64,000 bases of DNA from Nocardioides gansuensis (GTDB taxonomy: Bacteria; Actinomycetota; Actinomycetes; Propionibacteriales; Nocardioidaceae), in the NCBI RefSeq assembly GCF_003076135.1, contig NZ_QDGZ01000009.1, forward strand, positions 62,001 through 126,000, read 5' to 3'. Positions 1 to 7,806 of this stretch are shown here, piece by piece. The notes beneath the pieces are model-generated. The model was given only the letters and a program-made list of their open reading frames with translations, ran no database searches and was not told the origin of the DNA. Positions within the stretch are counted from its first letter, which is position 1; every line of letters begins with the position of its first letter. A program made the translations under genes and the position numbers.

Positions 1-354
1 ACGCAGGTCCATCTCGAAGAAGCGCTCCTGCGCGTGGACGAACCCCTGCGCGCGGGCCAGGTCGGCGTCGGTGTCACCGTAGAGGTGCGGGATGCCGTGC
101 GCGTCGCGGACCACCTCGACGCTCGCCGACAGGCCCGGCACCTCGAGGGTGCCGTCGACCTCCGGCAGCGCACGGCGCAGCACCACGTAGCCAGATGCCG
201 CGACCAGCGCCAGCACGAGCAGCACGGCGACCAGGGTGTAGCAGGGCCAGCGCACCGCGCGGGGCGCGGCCTTGAAGAGATGCCACAGCGAGGGGTCGTC
301 CGCCTTCCCGGAGTCGGTGTCCGGGGTCCGCGGGGATGCCTGCTGCTCGGTCAT
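1..354 (-). CDS. Penicillin acylase family protein, N-terminal part (runs off left edge)
   Basis: Only the first 118 codons are inside the window. From the ATG at 352-354 there is a hydrophilic leader, a membrane segment at about residues 38-58, and then the start of an Ntn-hydrolase fold: VVRDAHGIPHLYGDTDADL at 81-99 and GFVHAQERFFEMD at 104-116. Both are characteristic of the alpha-chain start of penicillin G acylase and aculeacin/AHL acylases. The N-terminal anchor suggests a membrane-tethered extracellular amidohydrolase. The catalytic beta-chain serine lies outside the window, so substrate and activity cannot be judged. It is divergent from the fmdB-like gene at 483. Confidence 0.85.
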   Translation of the reverse strand, partial: MTEQQASPRTPDTDSGKADDPSLWHLFKAAPRAVRWPCYTLVAVLLVLALVAASGYVVLRRALPEVDGTLEVPGLSASVEVVRDAHGIPHLYGDTDADLARAQGFVHAQERFFEMDLR

Positions 355-482
355 CGCCCCGCATTGTGCCGTAACATTGGCAGTCGTCCCGGGCGAGTGC
401 CAGCGGACACGTCGTCGTGTCGCCCACAGCCGGGGACATGTTCTTGCCACCACACGTGGATGTCCGAGCCGGGAGTCACGAG

Positions 483-797
483 ATGCCGACCTACCAGTAC
501 GCCTGCACCGAGTGCGGCCACGCCTTCGAGAAGGTCCAGAGCTTCAGCGACGACGCGCTGACCCACTGCCCCGAGTGCGACGGGCGGCTGCGCAAGGTGT
601 TCAACGCCGTCGGCGTCGTCTTCAAGGGATCGGGGTTCTACCGCACCGACAGCCGCTCCGGCTCCTCCACCTCGGCCGGCGCCTCGTCGAGCACCTCGTC
701 GAGCGGGTCGTCGACCTCCGGCGCCTCGGGCTCGTCCTCCTCGGACTCGAAGCCCGCCGCCACGACGGCGTCCTCCAGCTCCTCCAGCTCCGACTGA
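483..797 (+). CDS. FmdB-family zinc ribbon protein
   Basis: A 104-residue protein that starts MPTYQYACTECG and carries a CxxC...CxxC zinc ribbon (C8, C11, C29, C32), the signature of the FmdB/CxxC_CxxC_SSSS regulatory-protein family. Residues from about 57 on form a low-complexity tail dominated by Ser, with Ala, Gly, Asp and Lys. An in-frame upstream start (417) exists, but the conserved MPTYxY start fixes the N-terminus at 483. FmdB was named from a formamidase regulator. The actinobacterial members are mostly of unknown role, so the molecular function is not established. It lies in tandem with the SAF and mscL genes. Confidence 0.88.
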   Translation: MPTYQYACTECGHAFEKVQSFSDDALTHCPECDGRLRKVFNAVGVVFKGSGFYRTDSRSGSSTSAGASSSTSSSGSSTSGASGSSSSDSKPAATTASSSSSSSD

Positions 798-807
798 TCC
801 CTCTCGA

Positions 808-852
808 TGGTCGCGTAGCCGACCGAGGGACGAGGGAGGCGCATCGAGACCC
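808..852. repeat. Degenerate copy of dispersed palindromic repeat
   Basis: Between the FmdB-like and SAF genes, the stretch from GGTCGCGTAGCC to GCATCGAGACC matches, with substitutions, the repeat seen more cleanly at 20214-20253. The arms are imperfect inverted copies of each other. No coding function is seen here. Confidence 0.6.
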
Positions 853-906
853 CATCCCTGTGGATGAGCACCGCCAGCCGCCGCCCCTCCCGCCTAGCGT
901 CGGGGT

Positions 907-1536
907 ATGGCTCCCCACACTCCCCGGCTGGGCGGCGTACGCCGTCGCGTGAGGTCGGCGCGCCGGGCCGTCCTCGCCCGGCGCCGCCCGCTCGCGGCGC
1001 TGCTGGCCACGGCCGCCGTCCTGGTCGGGCTCCGCACGGTCGCTCCGCCGCCGGCCACGACCGGCGTACTCGTCGCGGCTCGCGACCTGCCCGCAGGCAC
1101 CACCCTGACCACGGACGACCTGACCACGGCGGCGTTCGCGGACGGCACGGCGCCGAGTGCGCTGGCGGAGGAGCCCGTGGGGCGCACGCTGGCCGCGCCC
1201 GTCGCTGCGGGCGAGCCGATCACCGGCCCGCGGCTGCTCGGTGACGGCCTGGCGGCGGCCCACGAGGGGCTCGCGGTCCTGCCCGTGCGCCTCTCGGACG
1301 CCGGCGCGGCAGCACTGCTCCGACCGGGCGACCACATCGACCTCCTGGCGACGGCGCCCTCGGGTGACACGCGGACCGTCGCGGAGGATGTGCGGGTCAT
1401 CACGCTCGGCCCCGAAGGTGAGGGCGATTCACGCCTGACCGGGCGCCTGGTCGTGATCGGGGTCACCGAAGGGTCGAGGGAGCTCGTCGCCTCCGCGTCG
1501 GTCTCGGAGTTCCTCAGCTACACCTACAGCGGTTAG
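907..1536 (+). CDS. SAF domain-containing (CpaB/RcpC-like) membrane protein
   Basis: 209 residues with a basic N-terminus, one membrane segment (about 28-45, LAALLATAAVLVG) and an SAF domain from about 53 (VLVAARDLPAGTTLTTDDL). A second beta-rich part (AVLPVRLSDAG...LRPGDHIDLLA) resembles the RcpC/CpaB domain. CpaB proteins act in Flp/Tad pilus assembly. No other tad gene is nearby, and stand-alone SAF proteins next to fmdB and mscL are common in actinobacteria, so a pilus role is not supported. Probably an envelope protein of unknown function. Confidence 0.8.
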   Translation: MAPHTPRLGGVRRRVRSARRAVLARRRPLAALLATAAVLVGLRTVAPPPATTGVLVAARDLPAGTTLTTDDLTTAAFADGTAPSALAEEPVGRTLAAPVAAGEPITGPRLLGDGLAAAHEGLAVLPVRLSDAGAAALLRPGDHIDLLATAPSGDTRTVAEDVRVITLGPEGEGDSRLTGRLVVIGVTEGSRELVASASVSEFLSYTYSG

Positions 1537-1597
1537 CGTGGCCGGCTGACAAGTCATTGACCGGCTCCGATCTCGGGGTCAGAGAAGGAGATCCACC

Positions 1598-1936
1598 GTG
1601 AGCGGATTCAAGAACTTCCTCCTCCGCGGCAACCTCGTCGAGGTCGCCGTCGCCCTGATCATGGCGCTGTCGTTCGCCGCCGTCGTCTCGACGTTCGTCG
1701 AGTGGCTGACCGGCCTCATGCCCGAGTCGGCCTACTTCTCCACCGAGGAGCAGAGCTTCGGCGCGTTCCTCAACGCCGTCGTCTCCTTCGTGCTGCTCGC
1801 TACCGTCGTCTACTTCCTGATCGTGGCGCCCTACACCAGGGCCAAGGAGCGCTTCTTCCCCGGCGAGGCCGCCGGCCCGAGCGACACCGAGCTGCTCACC
1901 GAGATCCGCGACCTGCTCGCCTCGAAGGGCGTCTGA
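1598..1936 (+). CDS. mscL: Large-conductance mechanosensitive channel MscL (divergent)
   Basis: 112 residues, two membrane helices and the family start FLLRGNLVEVAVALI, then a C-terminal helix LLTEIRDLLA as in mycobacterial MscL. The channel opens under membrane tension to release solutes during osmotic downshift. The start is GTG at 1598 behind AGAAGGAG. It is shorter than the usual 130-150 residues. The acidic residue that is Asp16 in M. tuberculosis is Glu15 here, and the packing glycine of the pore helix (Gly24) is Ala23. It should still form a pentameric channel, but gating may differ. A terminator follows at 1956. Confidence 0.9.
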   Translation: MSGFKNFLLRGNLVEVAVALIMALSFAAVVSTFVEWLTGLMPESAYFSTEEQSFGAFLNAVVSFVLLATVVYFLIVAPYTRAKERFFPGEAAGPSDTELLTEIRDLLASKGV

Positions 1937-1955
1937 GCCTGACATCTTCGCCGCA

Positions 1956-1980
1956 CGGCCCGTCCCCTCGGGGCGGGCCG
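1956..1980 (+). terminator. Terminator hairpin after mscL
   Basis: CGGCCCGTCCC (1956-1966), loop CTC, GGGGCGGGCCG (1970-1980): an 11-bp stem with one G-T pair, 20 nt after the mscL stop and followed by GGTGCTATTT. It sits between convergent genes and may serve both strands. Confidence 0.7.
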
Positions 1981-2016
1981 GGTGCTATTTCGGCGCCGCC
2001 GGATCCCCTTGCAGCG

Positions 2017-2202
2017 TCAGTCGCCGTGGTGCGGCGGGACCTGCTCACGCAGCCACTGGTCGCCGCTCGACTCGCCCGCCCCGGCCTCGGGATCACGCTC
2101 GTCCGCGGTGGTCTCAGGGAGTACGTCGCCGAACACCGCCGCGAGGCGGGCGCGGCGCATCCACTCCGGCTCGGGAGTGGTCGTGTCGGGCTCGCGGGTC
2201 AT
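2017..2202 (-). CDS. Small conserved-type hypothetical protein coupled to LCP gene
   Basis: 61 residues, very acidic and without membrane segments. The ATG at 2200-2202 overlaps the stop of the upstream LCP-ligase gene (ATGA), so translation is probably coupled. A central EWMRRARLAAVFGDVLPET stretch and the C-terminal GDQWLREQVPPHHGD look more ordered than the rest. I do not recognise a named domain. Its position suggests an accessory factor of the LCP protein, but that is inference only. Confidence 0.6.
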   Translation of the reverse strand: MTREPDTTTPEPEWMRRARLAAVFGDVLPETTADERDPEAGAGESSGDQWLREQVPPHHGD

Positions 2203-3488
2203 GCGCACAGCCCGAGCTGCTCGGCCTCCTCGGCCGACAGCGTGCTGGTCGGGCTCGCCGAGGGAGAAGCCGTCCCGGACGGCGACTCGGTCTCGCCCGG
2301 CGACGCCGTCTCCGATGGCGACTCGGTCTCGCTGGACTCGGTCTCCGAGGGGCTCGGGGAGTCGGAGCCGGTCTTCGACGGCTGGGCGGTCGGGGACGGC
2401 GACTCGGAGCCGGGCGGCTGCTGGGCGCTGATCGCGCCGTCGGTCAGGCGCGAGGTGAGCGGCTTGTCGGCGGCGATCTTCTTCCAGAGGCGCTTGGCGT
2501 CGGGCTGCTTCCAGAACACCCGGCCACGGAACTCCGAGTCCGAGGGGTAGTAGCCGTTGGGCACCGTGACGAACTGGATGTTGCCCAGGCCGATGTCTTG
2601 GAACTCCAGTGCCAGCTGGGCGATCTTCGTGACGTTCTGCAGGCCCTCGTCGACCGTGAGCGACTTGGTGGCGGCGTTGAGGAAGCTCACGACCCGAGCG
2701 GGGTTGGCCAGGGTGCCGGCCGACACGACCTTGTTGACCATGGAGGCGATGAAGGCCTGCTGGCGCTTGATCCGGCCGAGGTCCGAGCCGTCTCCGATGT
2801 TGTAGCGGACCCGCACGTAGGACAGCGCCTCGTCACCCTTGAGGACCCTGTCACCGGCCTCGATGTGGATGTTGTGCGCCGGGTCCTCGAAGTCGCGCGG
2901 GATGCAGACGTCGACTCCGCCGATCGCGTCCACCATGTCCTTGAAGCCGTTGAAGTCGACGACCACGAAGTGGTGGACGCGTACGCCGGTGGCCTCCTGG
3001 AACTGCTCGATCGTGCAGGCCTCCTCCCCCAGCCCGAACGCCTCGTTCCACATCACGTTCTCGCCACCCGGGATCTCGTTGTCGGCGCCGCAGTCGGGGC
3101 GGGTGACGAGCGAGTCGCGCGGGATCGAGACACCGTAGGCGCGAGTGCGGTCGGCCGAGAGGTGGAAGAGGATCGTGGTGTCCGAGCCTGCGCCGCCCTC
3201 GCCGTCGATCTGGTTGCCCTCACCCTCGCGGGTGTCGGACCCCATGACCAGCACGTTCATCGGCTTCTGCGGGCCGGTGACGACCTCTTCGGGCGCGTTG
3301 TCGACCTCGTCGAAGGCATCGGACACCGTCAGGTTTCCGTTGAGGTGGCGGTAGAGGAAGACCACGGACAGTGCGGTGACGAGCCCGAGCACGACCAGCG
3401 AGACCAGGAGCACCTGACCCACGGTGTGCTTGCGCCGGCTGCGACCACGGCGCCGCGGAGCAGCCGCGGACGTCGGCTCTTGTGACAC
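2199..3488 (-). CDS. LytR-CpsA-Psr (LCP) family cell-wall glycopolymer ligase
   Basis: LCP enzymes transfer undecaprenyl-linked glycopolymers such as teichoic acid or arabinogalactan onto peptidoglycan outside the membrane. Residues 1-21 are basic cytoplasmic sequence, about 23-46 form a membrane helix, and the LCP domain follows with the substrate-binding VMGSDTR motif and YGVSIPRDS containing the catalytic-region Arg. The last roughly 60 residues are a Ser/Pro/Glu/Thr-rich tail. The GTG at 3488 is chosen because GGGAAGG lies 8 nt upstream; longer in-frame starts to 3644 read through low-complexity sequence. The gene overlaps the next small ORF by 4 nt. The substrate cannot be told from sequence. 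Confidence 0.92.
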   Translation of the reverse strand: MSQEPTSAAAPRRRGRSRRKHTVGQVLLVSLVVLGLVTALSVVFLYRHLNGNLTVSDAFDEVDNAPEEVVTGPQKPMNVLVMGSDTREGEGNQIDGEGGAGSDTTILFHLSADRTRAYGVSIPRDSLVTRPDCGADNEIPGGENVMWNEAFGLGEEACTIEQFQEATGVRVHHFVVVDFNGFKDMVDAIGGVDVCIPRDFEDPAHNIHIEAGDRVLKGDEALSYVRVRYNIGDGSDLGRIKRQQAFIASMVNKVVSAGTLANPARVVSFLNAATKSLTVDEGLQNVTKIAQLALEFQDIGLGNIQFVTVPNGYYPSDSEFRGRVFWKQPDAKRLWKKIAADKPLTSRLTDGAISAQQPPGSESPSPTAQPSKTGSDSPSPSETESSETESPSETASPGETESPSGTASPSASPTSTLSAEEAEQLGLCA

Positions 3489-3703
3489 GCGCAACACCTT
3501 CCCGGGACGACTTGACGAGTCGCAACCTACGCGACTACCCCCATTGTCCCGCGTGACCCGTCCGCGTGCCGAATCGGAACCACGCAGGGTCGCGCCGCTG
3601 ACGGCTCGGACGGGTGCGGCCCCGTGATCGCTTGTCCCCGCCATGTCACGCGAGACCGGAAACCGCGTGGCGAGGGCTGGGTCCGCGTCTCTAGGGTGGG
3701 TCC

Positions 3704-4138
3704 ATGGCGTCGGTCAAGCAGTTCCAGGTCACCTTCGACTGCGCAGAACCTGAGCGCGTCGCTCGCTTCTGGTGCGAGGTGTTGGGATACGTCGTACCGC
3801 CGCCACCGGAGGGGTTCGCCACGTGGGAGGACTTCGATCGCACGCAGCCGCCCGAGGAGCAGGGTTCGTGGTTCGCATGCATGGATCCCTCAGGTGCGGG
3901 TCCGCGACTGTTCTTCCAGCGGGTTCCCGAAGGCAAGGTCGTCAAGAACCGGCTGCACCTCGACGTGCGGGTCGGCACCGGGCTCGTGGGTGAAGAGCGC
4001 CTGGCCGCACTCGAGGCCGAGTGCGCACGGCTGCTCCCACTCGGCGCTTCACGCGTGCGACTGCTGCGTGCCGACGGCGTCAACGAGTCCTGCCTCGTGA
4101 TGCAGGACATCGAGGGCAACGAGTTCTGTCTCGACTGA
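3704..4138 (+). CDS. VOC (glyoxalase-like) family protein
   Basis: 144 residues with the vicinal-oxygen-chelate pattern: TFDCAEPERVARFWCEVLGY at the start and DIEGNEFCLD at the end, the arrangement of the Glyoxalase_6 group. VPEGKVVKNRLHLDV in the middle is also shared with the second VOC protein at 22050. These proteins bind metals and small electrophiles, and some are bleomycin-resistance-like. No substrate can be assigned. It stands alone between the divergent LCP gene and tRNA-Arg. Confidence 0.8.
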   Translation: MASVKQFQVTFDCAEPERVARFWCEVLGYVVPPPPEGFATWEDFDRTQPPEEQGSWFACMDPSGAGPRLFFQRVPEGKVVKNRLHLDVRVGTGLVGEERLAALEAECARLLPLGASRVRLLRADGVNESCLVMQDIEGNEFCLD

Positions 4139-4247
4139 GAGGGGCACTTCTCGGTCACGCCCGGGGGCCGCATTCGCCACGTCCACGGCCTGCTGACAAA
4201 ATGACCCCGCCACTGGACAGTTCTCGACACGAATCTGCACAGGGCCC

Positions 4248-4320
4248 GCCCCAGTAGCTCAGCGGATAGAGCAGCCGCCTCCTAAGCGAAAGGTCGCAGG
4301 TTCGACTCCTGCCTGGGGCA
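4248..4320 (+). tRNA. tRNA-Arg (anticodon CCU)
   Basis: A 73-nt cloverleaf: acceptor GCCCCAG/CTGGGGC, D stem GCTC/GAGC, anticodon loop CTCCTAA (anticodon CCT, reading AGG), T arm GCAGG-TTCGACT-CCTGC, discriminator A; CCA is not encoded. The anticodon stem is odd: 29-41, 30-40 and 31-39 pair, but the two upper positions are G27 opposite A43 and C28 opposite A42. The rest is canonical, so it is probably functional. Confidence 0.92.
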
Positions 4321-4324
4321 CCGA

Positions 4325-5491
4325 TCAGTCCTCCACGACCTCGAAGCAGATCCCCGCGGCCTGCAGCCGCGCGAGCAGGTTGTCGCCCATCGCCTGCGCG
4401 GGAGTGACCTGGCCCGCGCTGGGCGGGTTCGCGTCGAACGCCAGGCACAGCGCCGACTCGGCGAGCATCTTCGCGGTCTCGGTGTAGCCGGGGTCGCCGC
4501 CGGAGACGCGGGTGTGCAGCCGCGTGCCGTCGGCCTCGCCGACGAAGTCGACGGTGAACCACGCCTGCTCCCGGCGCTTCTCGCTCGGCCCCTCCCCCTG
4601 CGGGACCCTGCCGAGCAGGAACTCGCGCAGCGGCTTCACCTGGCTGGCGGCGGTCAGGGCTCCGACACTCGCGGCGCCACCCGCGGCGTACCGCAGCGTC
4701 TTGGTGCCGGCGTAGTGGGAGTAGCGGAAGTCGGGGCCGTACCACGGCAGGGCCGCGCCGCTGCGCGCGACGATGATCGGGTCGATGGTCGGCAGCGGGA
4801 GCAGCCAGTAGCCCAGGACGGGGTCGCGGCCGGGCTTGCCGGCGACCGCGCGGCTGCGGCGGCCGGCGGGGCGCACCTCCGAGCGGCGGCGCGCGGCCAT
4901 CGCCTCACGCAGTTGGCGCGCCCGGGAGAACTGGTTGAGCGCCGAGTGGAAGGTGCCGCCCGAGAAGGTGCCGGCGGTGCGTACGACGCCGCGCAGGGTG
5001 ATCTGCTGGTCGACGGGGAGCCGGCGGACCGTGAAGTAGGCGCCCAGGTCGTGGGGGACGGAGTCGAAGCCGCAGGCGTGCACCAGCCGGGCTCCGGTGC
5101 GAGCCGCCGTCTGGTGGTGGGCGAGCCACATCAGGTCGACGAACTCGGGCTCACCGGTGAGGTCGACGTAGTCGGTGCCGGCCTCGGCACACGCGGCGAC
5201 CAGGGGCTCGCCGTGCTGCAGGTAGGGACCGACGGCGCTGATCATGACGCGGGTGCGCTGGGCGATGTCCGCGAGCGCGGCGTGGTCGCTGCTGTCCGCG
5301 ACGAGCATCTCGACATCCACGCCGAGGCGGTCGCGCACCGCCTCGAGCCTGGCCTGGTTGCGGCCGGCGATGGCCCAGCGCAGTCCTTCGGGGGCGTGGG
5401 CGGCGAGGTAGTCGGCCGTCAGGCCTCCGGTGAAGCCCGTCGCTCCGAAGAGGACGAGGTCGAGCTCACGGCCGGTCGCGGGGTCGGTCAT
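4325..5491 (-). CDS. Saccharopine dehydrogenase-like / trans-acting enoyl reductase family protein
   Basis: 388 residues with an N-terminal Rossmann fold (LVLFGATGFTGGLTADYLA), MISAVGPYLQHGEPLVAAC and GTDYVDLTGEPEF, the motifs of the saccharopine-dehydrogenase-like group. That group includes mycobacterial trans-acting enoyl reductase, which works with polyketide synthases on phthiocerol lipids. No polyketide synthase is nearby, so it is more likely a general NAD(P)-dependent lipid or quinone-type reductase. The ATG at 5491 has GAGG at suitable spacing; an ATG at 5500 is the alternative. The 3' end lies 4 nt from the tRNA-Arg gene on the other strand. Confidence 0.82.
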   Translation of the reverse strand: MTDPATGRELDLVLFGATGFTGGLTADYLAAHAPEGLRWAIAGRNQARLEAVRDRLGVDVEMLVADSSDHAALADIAQRTRVMISAVGPYLQHGEPLVAACAEAGTDYVDLTGEPEFVDLMWLAHHQTAARTGARLVHACGFDSVPHDLGAYFTVRRLPVDQQITLRGVVRTAGTFSGGTFHSALNQFSRARQLREAMAARRRSEVRPAGRRSRAVAGKPGRDPVLGYWLLPLPTIDPIIVARSGAALPWYGPDFRYSHYAGTKTLRYAAGGAASVGALTAASQVKPLREFLLGRVPQGEGPSEKRREQAWFTVDFVGEADGTRLHTRVSGGDPGYTETAKMLAESALCLAFDANPPSAGQVTPAQAMGDNLLARLQAAGICFEVVED

Positions 5492-5546
5492 GCGGGCCAT
5501 CCTCACAGGTGCGGAACCGTCGGCAGAGGGTGGCCGTCCCACGGAC

Positions 5547-7463
5547 ATGACGAAGTGGGTGTCGACCACGCTCGGGCTGGTGGTGCTGGTGGTGGGGACC
5601 GTCCTGGTCACGCTCGGCGTGACCGAGGCGGCCAGGCGCGGCAACACCCCGGAGGACCGTCCCGCACCGTCCGGCTCTCCCTCCCCGGCGACGACCGGCA
5701 CCGTCGCGGCCGCCCGCGTCGCGCTGGCGGCCGCGGACCTCACCACTCCGGCCTCCTGCGACGACCTCCTGGACTCCTACATCGACCGCGCGCTCGACCT
5801 GGTCGGGCCCTACGGCTGGGACGCCGGCCCGATCGTCATGTTCGACGCCGCCATCCCGAGGGCCCGCGACAGCGTCGCCGGCGCAGCCGAGAGCAGCGCG
5901 AAGGCACCGATGCCCACGACGAGCCGGGTCACCAGCGGCGAGACCGGCACCAACGTGCAGGAGGCCGGCGTCGACGAGCCCGACGGCGTCAAGGTCGACG
6001 GCGACCTGCTCTGGCGGGTCCAGGACGACGAGCTCACGGCGTACGACGTCTCCGGCGACGAGCCGCGCCAGCTCGCCACGCTCGAGCTGCCCGACGTCGA
6101 CGACGCGGAGCTGCTGCTCGCGGAAGACCGCCTGGTCGCGGTCGGGCACAGCGACGAGCGAGGCTCCCGCCAGGGCACCGCGGTGCTCACGGTCGACGCC
6201 TCCGACCCCCGGGACCCCCGGGTCGTCAACGAGCAGCACTACACCGCGGAGCTGCTCGAGGCGCGGCTGCACGACGGCGTCGTGCGGCTGGTGCTGCGCA
6301 ACGGCCTCCCGGACCTCGAGTTCGTGCACCGCTACCGCCCCCACCAGGAGGACTCGGCCCAGCGCGCCAACGAGCAGGCCGTCCGCGAGTCGACCCTCGA
6401 CGACTGGCTCCCGCTGCGCGACGGGGAGCAGCTGCTCGACTGCGGGTCGGTCGCCGTGCCGGACGACGACGACGATCCACTCGGGACGACCAGTGTGGTC
6501 GCGCTCGACCCGGCCGAGCCCGCCGAGGCGGAGAGCACCGCCGTCGCGACGGCCGCCACCGCGGCGTACTCCTCCACCGACCGGCTCTACCTCGCCGTCA
6601 GCCCGTCCTCCTGGGGCTGGGGCGGGCCGCCGTGCTGGGAGATCTGCGACTTCGCCGGCCCGCTGCTCGGCGGCGACGACGACGGCGAGACCGAGCTGTT
6701 CGCCTACGCCCTCGACGGTGTGGCCACAACGCTCGTCGCCTCCGGCGAGGTCGAGGGCACGGTCCGCGACCGCTGGGCGATGGACTTCGCCGGCGACGCG
6801 CTGCGCGTGGCCGTCGGGCCTAGCCAGGCCACGGGCGACTTCAACTCCGTGGTGACCCTGCGCGAGGAAGGGGCGGAGCTGGTCGAGGCCGGCCGGGTGG
6901 ACGACCTCGGCAAGGGCGAGGAGATCAAGTCGGTGCGGTGGTTCGACGACCTCGCGCTGGTCGTGACGTTCCGCCAGACCGACCCGCTCTACGCGATCGA
7001 CCTGGCCGACGCCGACGACCCCGAGCTGATGGGCGAGCTGAAGATCCCCGGCTTCAGCGAATACCTCCACCCGCTCGGCGAGCGGCGGCTGATCGGCATG
7101 GGCCAGGACGCCTCGCTGCGCGGCATCACCCGCGGGGCGCAGGCGGCGCTCTTCGACGTCACCGACCTCACCGAGCCGAGGCGGCTCGACACCGTGACCT
7201 ACGCGCGCGGCTCGTGGGCCGGCGCCGGGACCGACCCGCGCCAGTTCACCTGGCTGCCCGAGCGGCGTACGGCACTGACCGTCATCACCCACGGCTGGCG
7301 CACCGGCTACGTCTCCGTCCTCGAGCTCGGCGACGACCGGATGAGCAACCGGATGGTGGAGGTCGAGCACGGCGACGAGGTCAGCGAGGTGCGGCTGGTG
7401 CCGCTCGCGTCCGGCAAGGTGGTGCTGGTGACCGGCGACGAGGTCACCTTCTTCGACCTGTGA
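5547..7463 (+). CDS. Secreted/membrane-anchored beta-propeller domain protein
   Basis: 638 residues. An N-terminal hydrophobic segment (about 5-27) acts as signal or anchor and is followed by a Pro/Ser-rich linker. The stretch TNVQEAGVDEPDGVKVDGD is the hallmark of the bacterial and archaeal C-terminal beta-propeller family (PF09826 type). Repeated blades follow, with strand pairs such as LARTLVTFRQTDPLYAIDL-like units and GFSEYLHPLGERRLIGMGQD. It is probably an extracytoplasmic binding or structural protein; catalytic function is unknown in the family. It starts 55 nt from the divergent reductase gene, so the promoters must share a short region. Confidence 0.82.
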   Translation: MTKWVSTTLGLVVLVVGTVLVTLGVTEAARRGNTPEDRPAPSGSPSPATTGTVAAARVALAAADLTTPASCDDLLDSYIDRALDLVGPYGWDAGPIVMFDAAIPRARDSVAGAAESSAKAPMPTTSRVTSGETGTNVQEAGVDEPDGVKVDGDLLWRVQDDELTAYDVSGDEPRQLATLELPDVDDAELLLAEDRLVAVGHSDERGSRQGTAVLTVDASDPRDPRVVNEQHYTAELLEARLHDGVVRLVLRNGLPDLEFVHRYRPHQEDSAQRANEQAVRESTLDDWLPLRDGEQLLDCGSVAVPDDDDDPLGTTSVVALDPAEPAEAESTAVATAATAAYSSTDRLYLAVSPSSWGWGGPPCWEICDFAGPLLGGDDDGETELFAYALDGVATTLVASGEVEGTVRDRWAMDFAGDALRVAVGPSQATGDFNSVVTLREEGAELVEAGRVDDLGKGEEIKSVRWFDDLALVVTFRQTDPLYAIDLADADDPELMGELKIPGFSEYLHPLGERRLIGMGQDASLRGITRGAQAALFDVTDLTEPRRLDTVTYARGSWAGAGTDPRQFTWLPERRTALTVITHGWRTGYVSVLELGDDRMSNRMVEVEHGDEVSEVRLVPLASGKVVLVTGDEVTFFDL

Positions 7464-7476
7464 CGCGCTTGATCGC

Positions 7477-7518
7477 TGGTCGAGCAGCCGCGACGAAGGA
7501 GCGGGCGTGTCGAGACAG
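7477..7518. repeat. Degenerate copy of dispersed palindromic repeat
   Basis: TGGTCGAGCAGCC followed by GGAGCGGGCGTGTCGAGAC lies in the gap before the DUF2277 gene. It has the arm layout of the better copies at 16583 and 20214 with several substitutions. Confidence 0.5.
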
Positions 7519-7536
7519 CGGGCGTACGCTCGACGC

Positions 7537-7806
7537 ATGTGCCGCAACATCCGCCCGCTCAGCAACTTCGAGCCGCCGGCCACCCGTGACGAGGTGACCG
7601 CCGCCGCCCTGCAGTTCGTCCGCAAGGTCACCGGGACGACGAAGCCCTCGCAGGCCAACGAGGAGGCGTTCCACCGCGCCGTGGCCGAGATCGCCCACAT
7701 CACCGAGCACCTGCTCGACGGCTGGGTCACGGCGGCGCCGCCGAAGAACCGCGAGGAGGAGGCCGCCAAGGCCCGCGCTCGCGCGCAGTTGCGGTACGGC
7801 GCGTGA
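7537..7806 (+). CDS. DUF2277 domain protein
   Basis: 89 residues beginning MCRNIRPLSNFEPPATRDEV, which is diagnostic for the DUF2277 family (MCRNI start, conserved helical core and FHRAVAEIAHIT). The protein is small, soluble and of unknown function. Its last codons overlap the sirtuin start (GTGA, 7803-7806), so the two are likely made from one message. Confidence 0.85.
   Translation: MCRNIRPLSNFEPPATRDEVTAAALQFVRKVTGTTKPSQANEEAFHRAVAEIAHITEHLLDGWVTAAPPKNREEEAAKARARAQLRYGA

Noticed and set aside
4514..6823. 769-codon open frame across the reductase and propeller genes
   Set aside because: It runs over two confidently coding genes on opposite strands, and its product is Arg/Gly/Ala low complexity.
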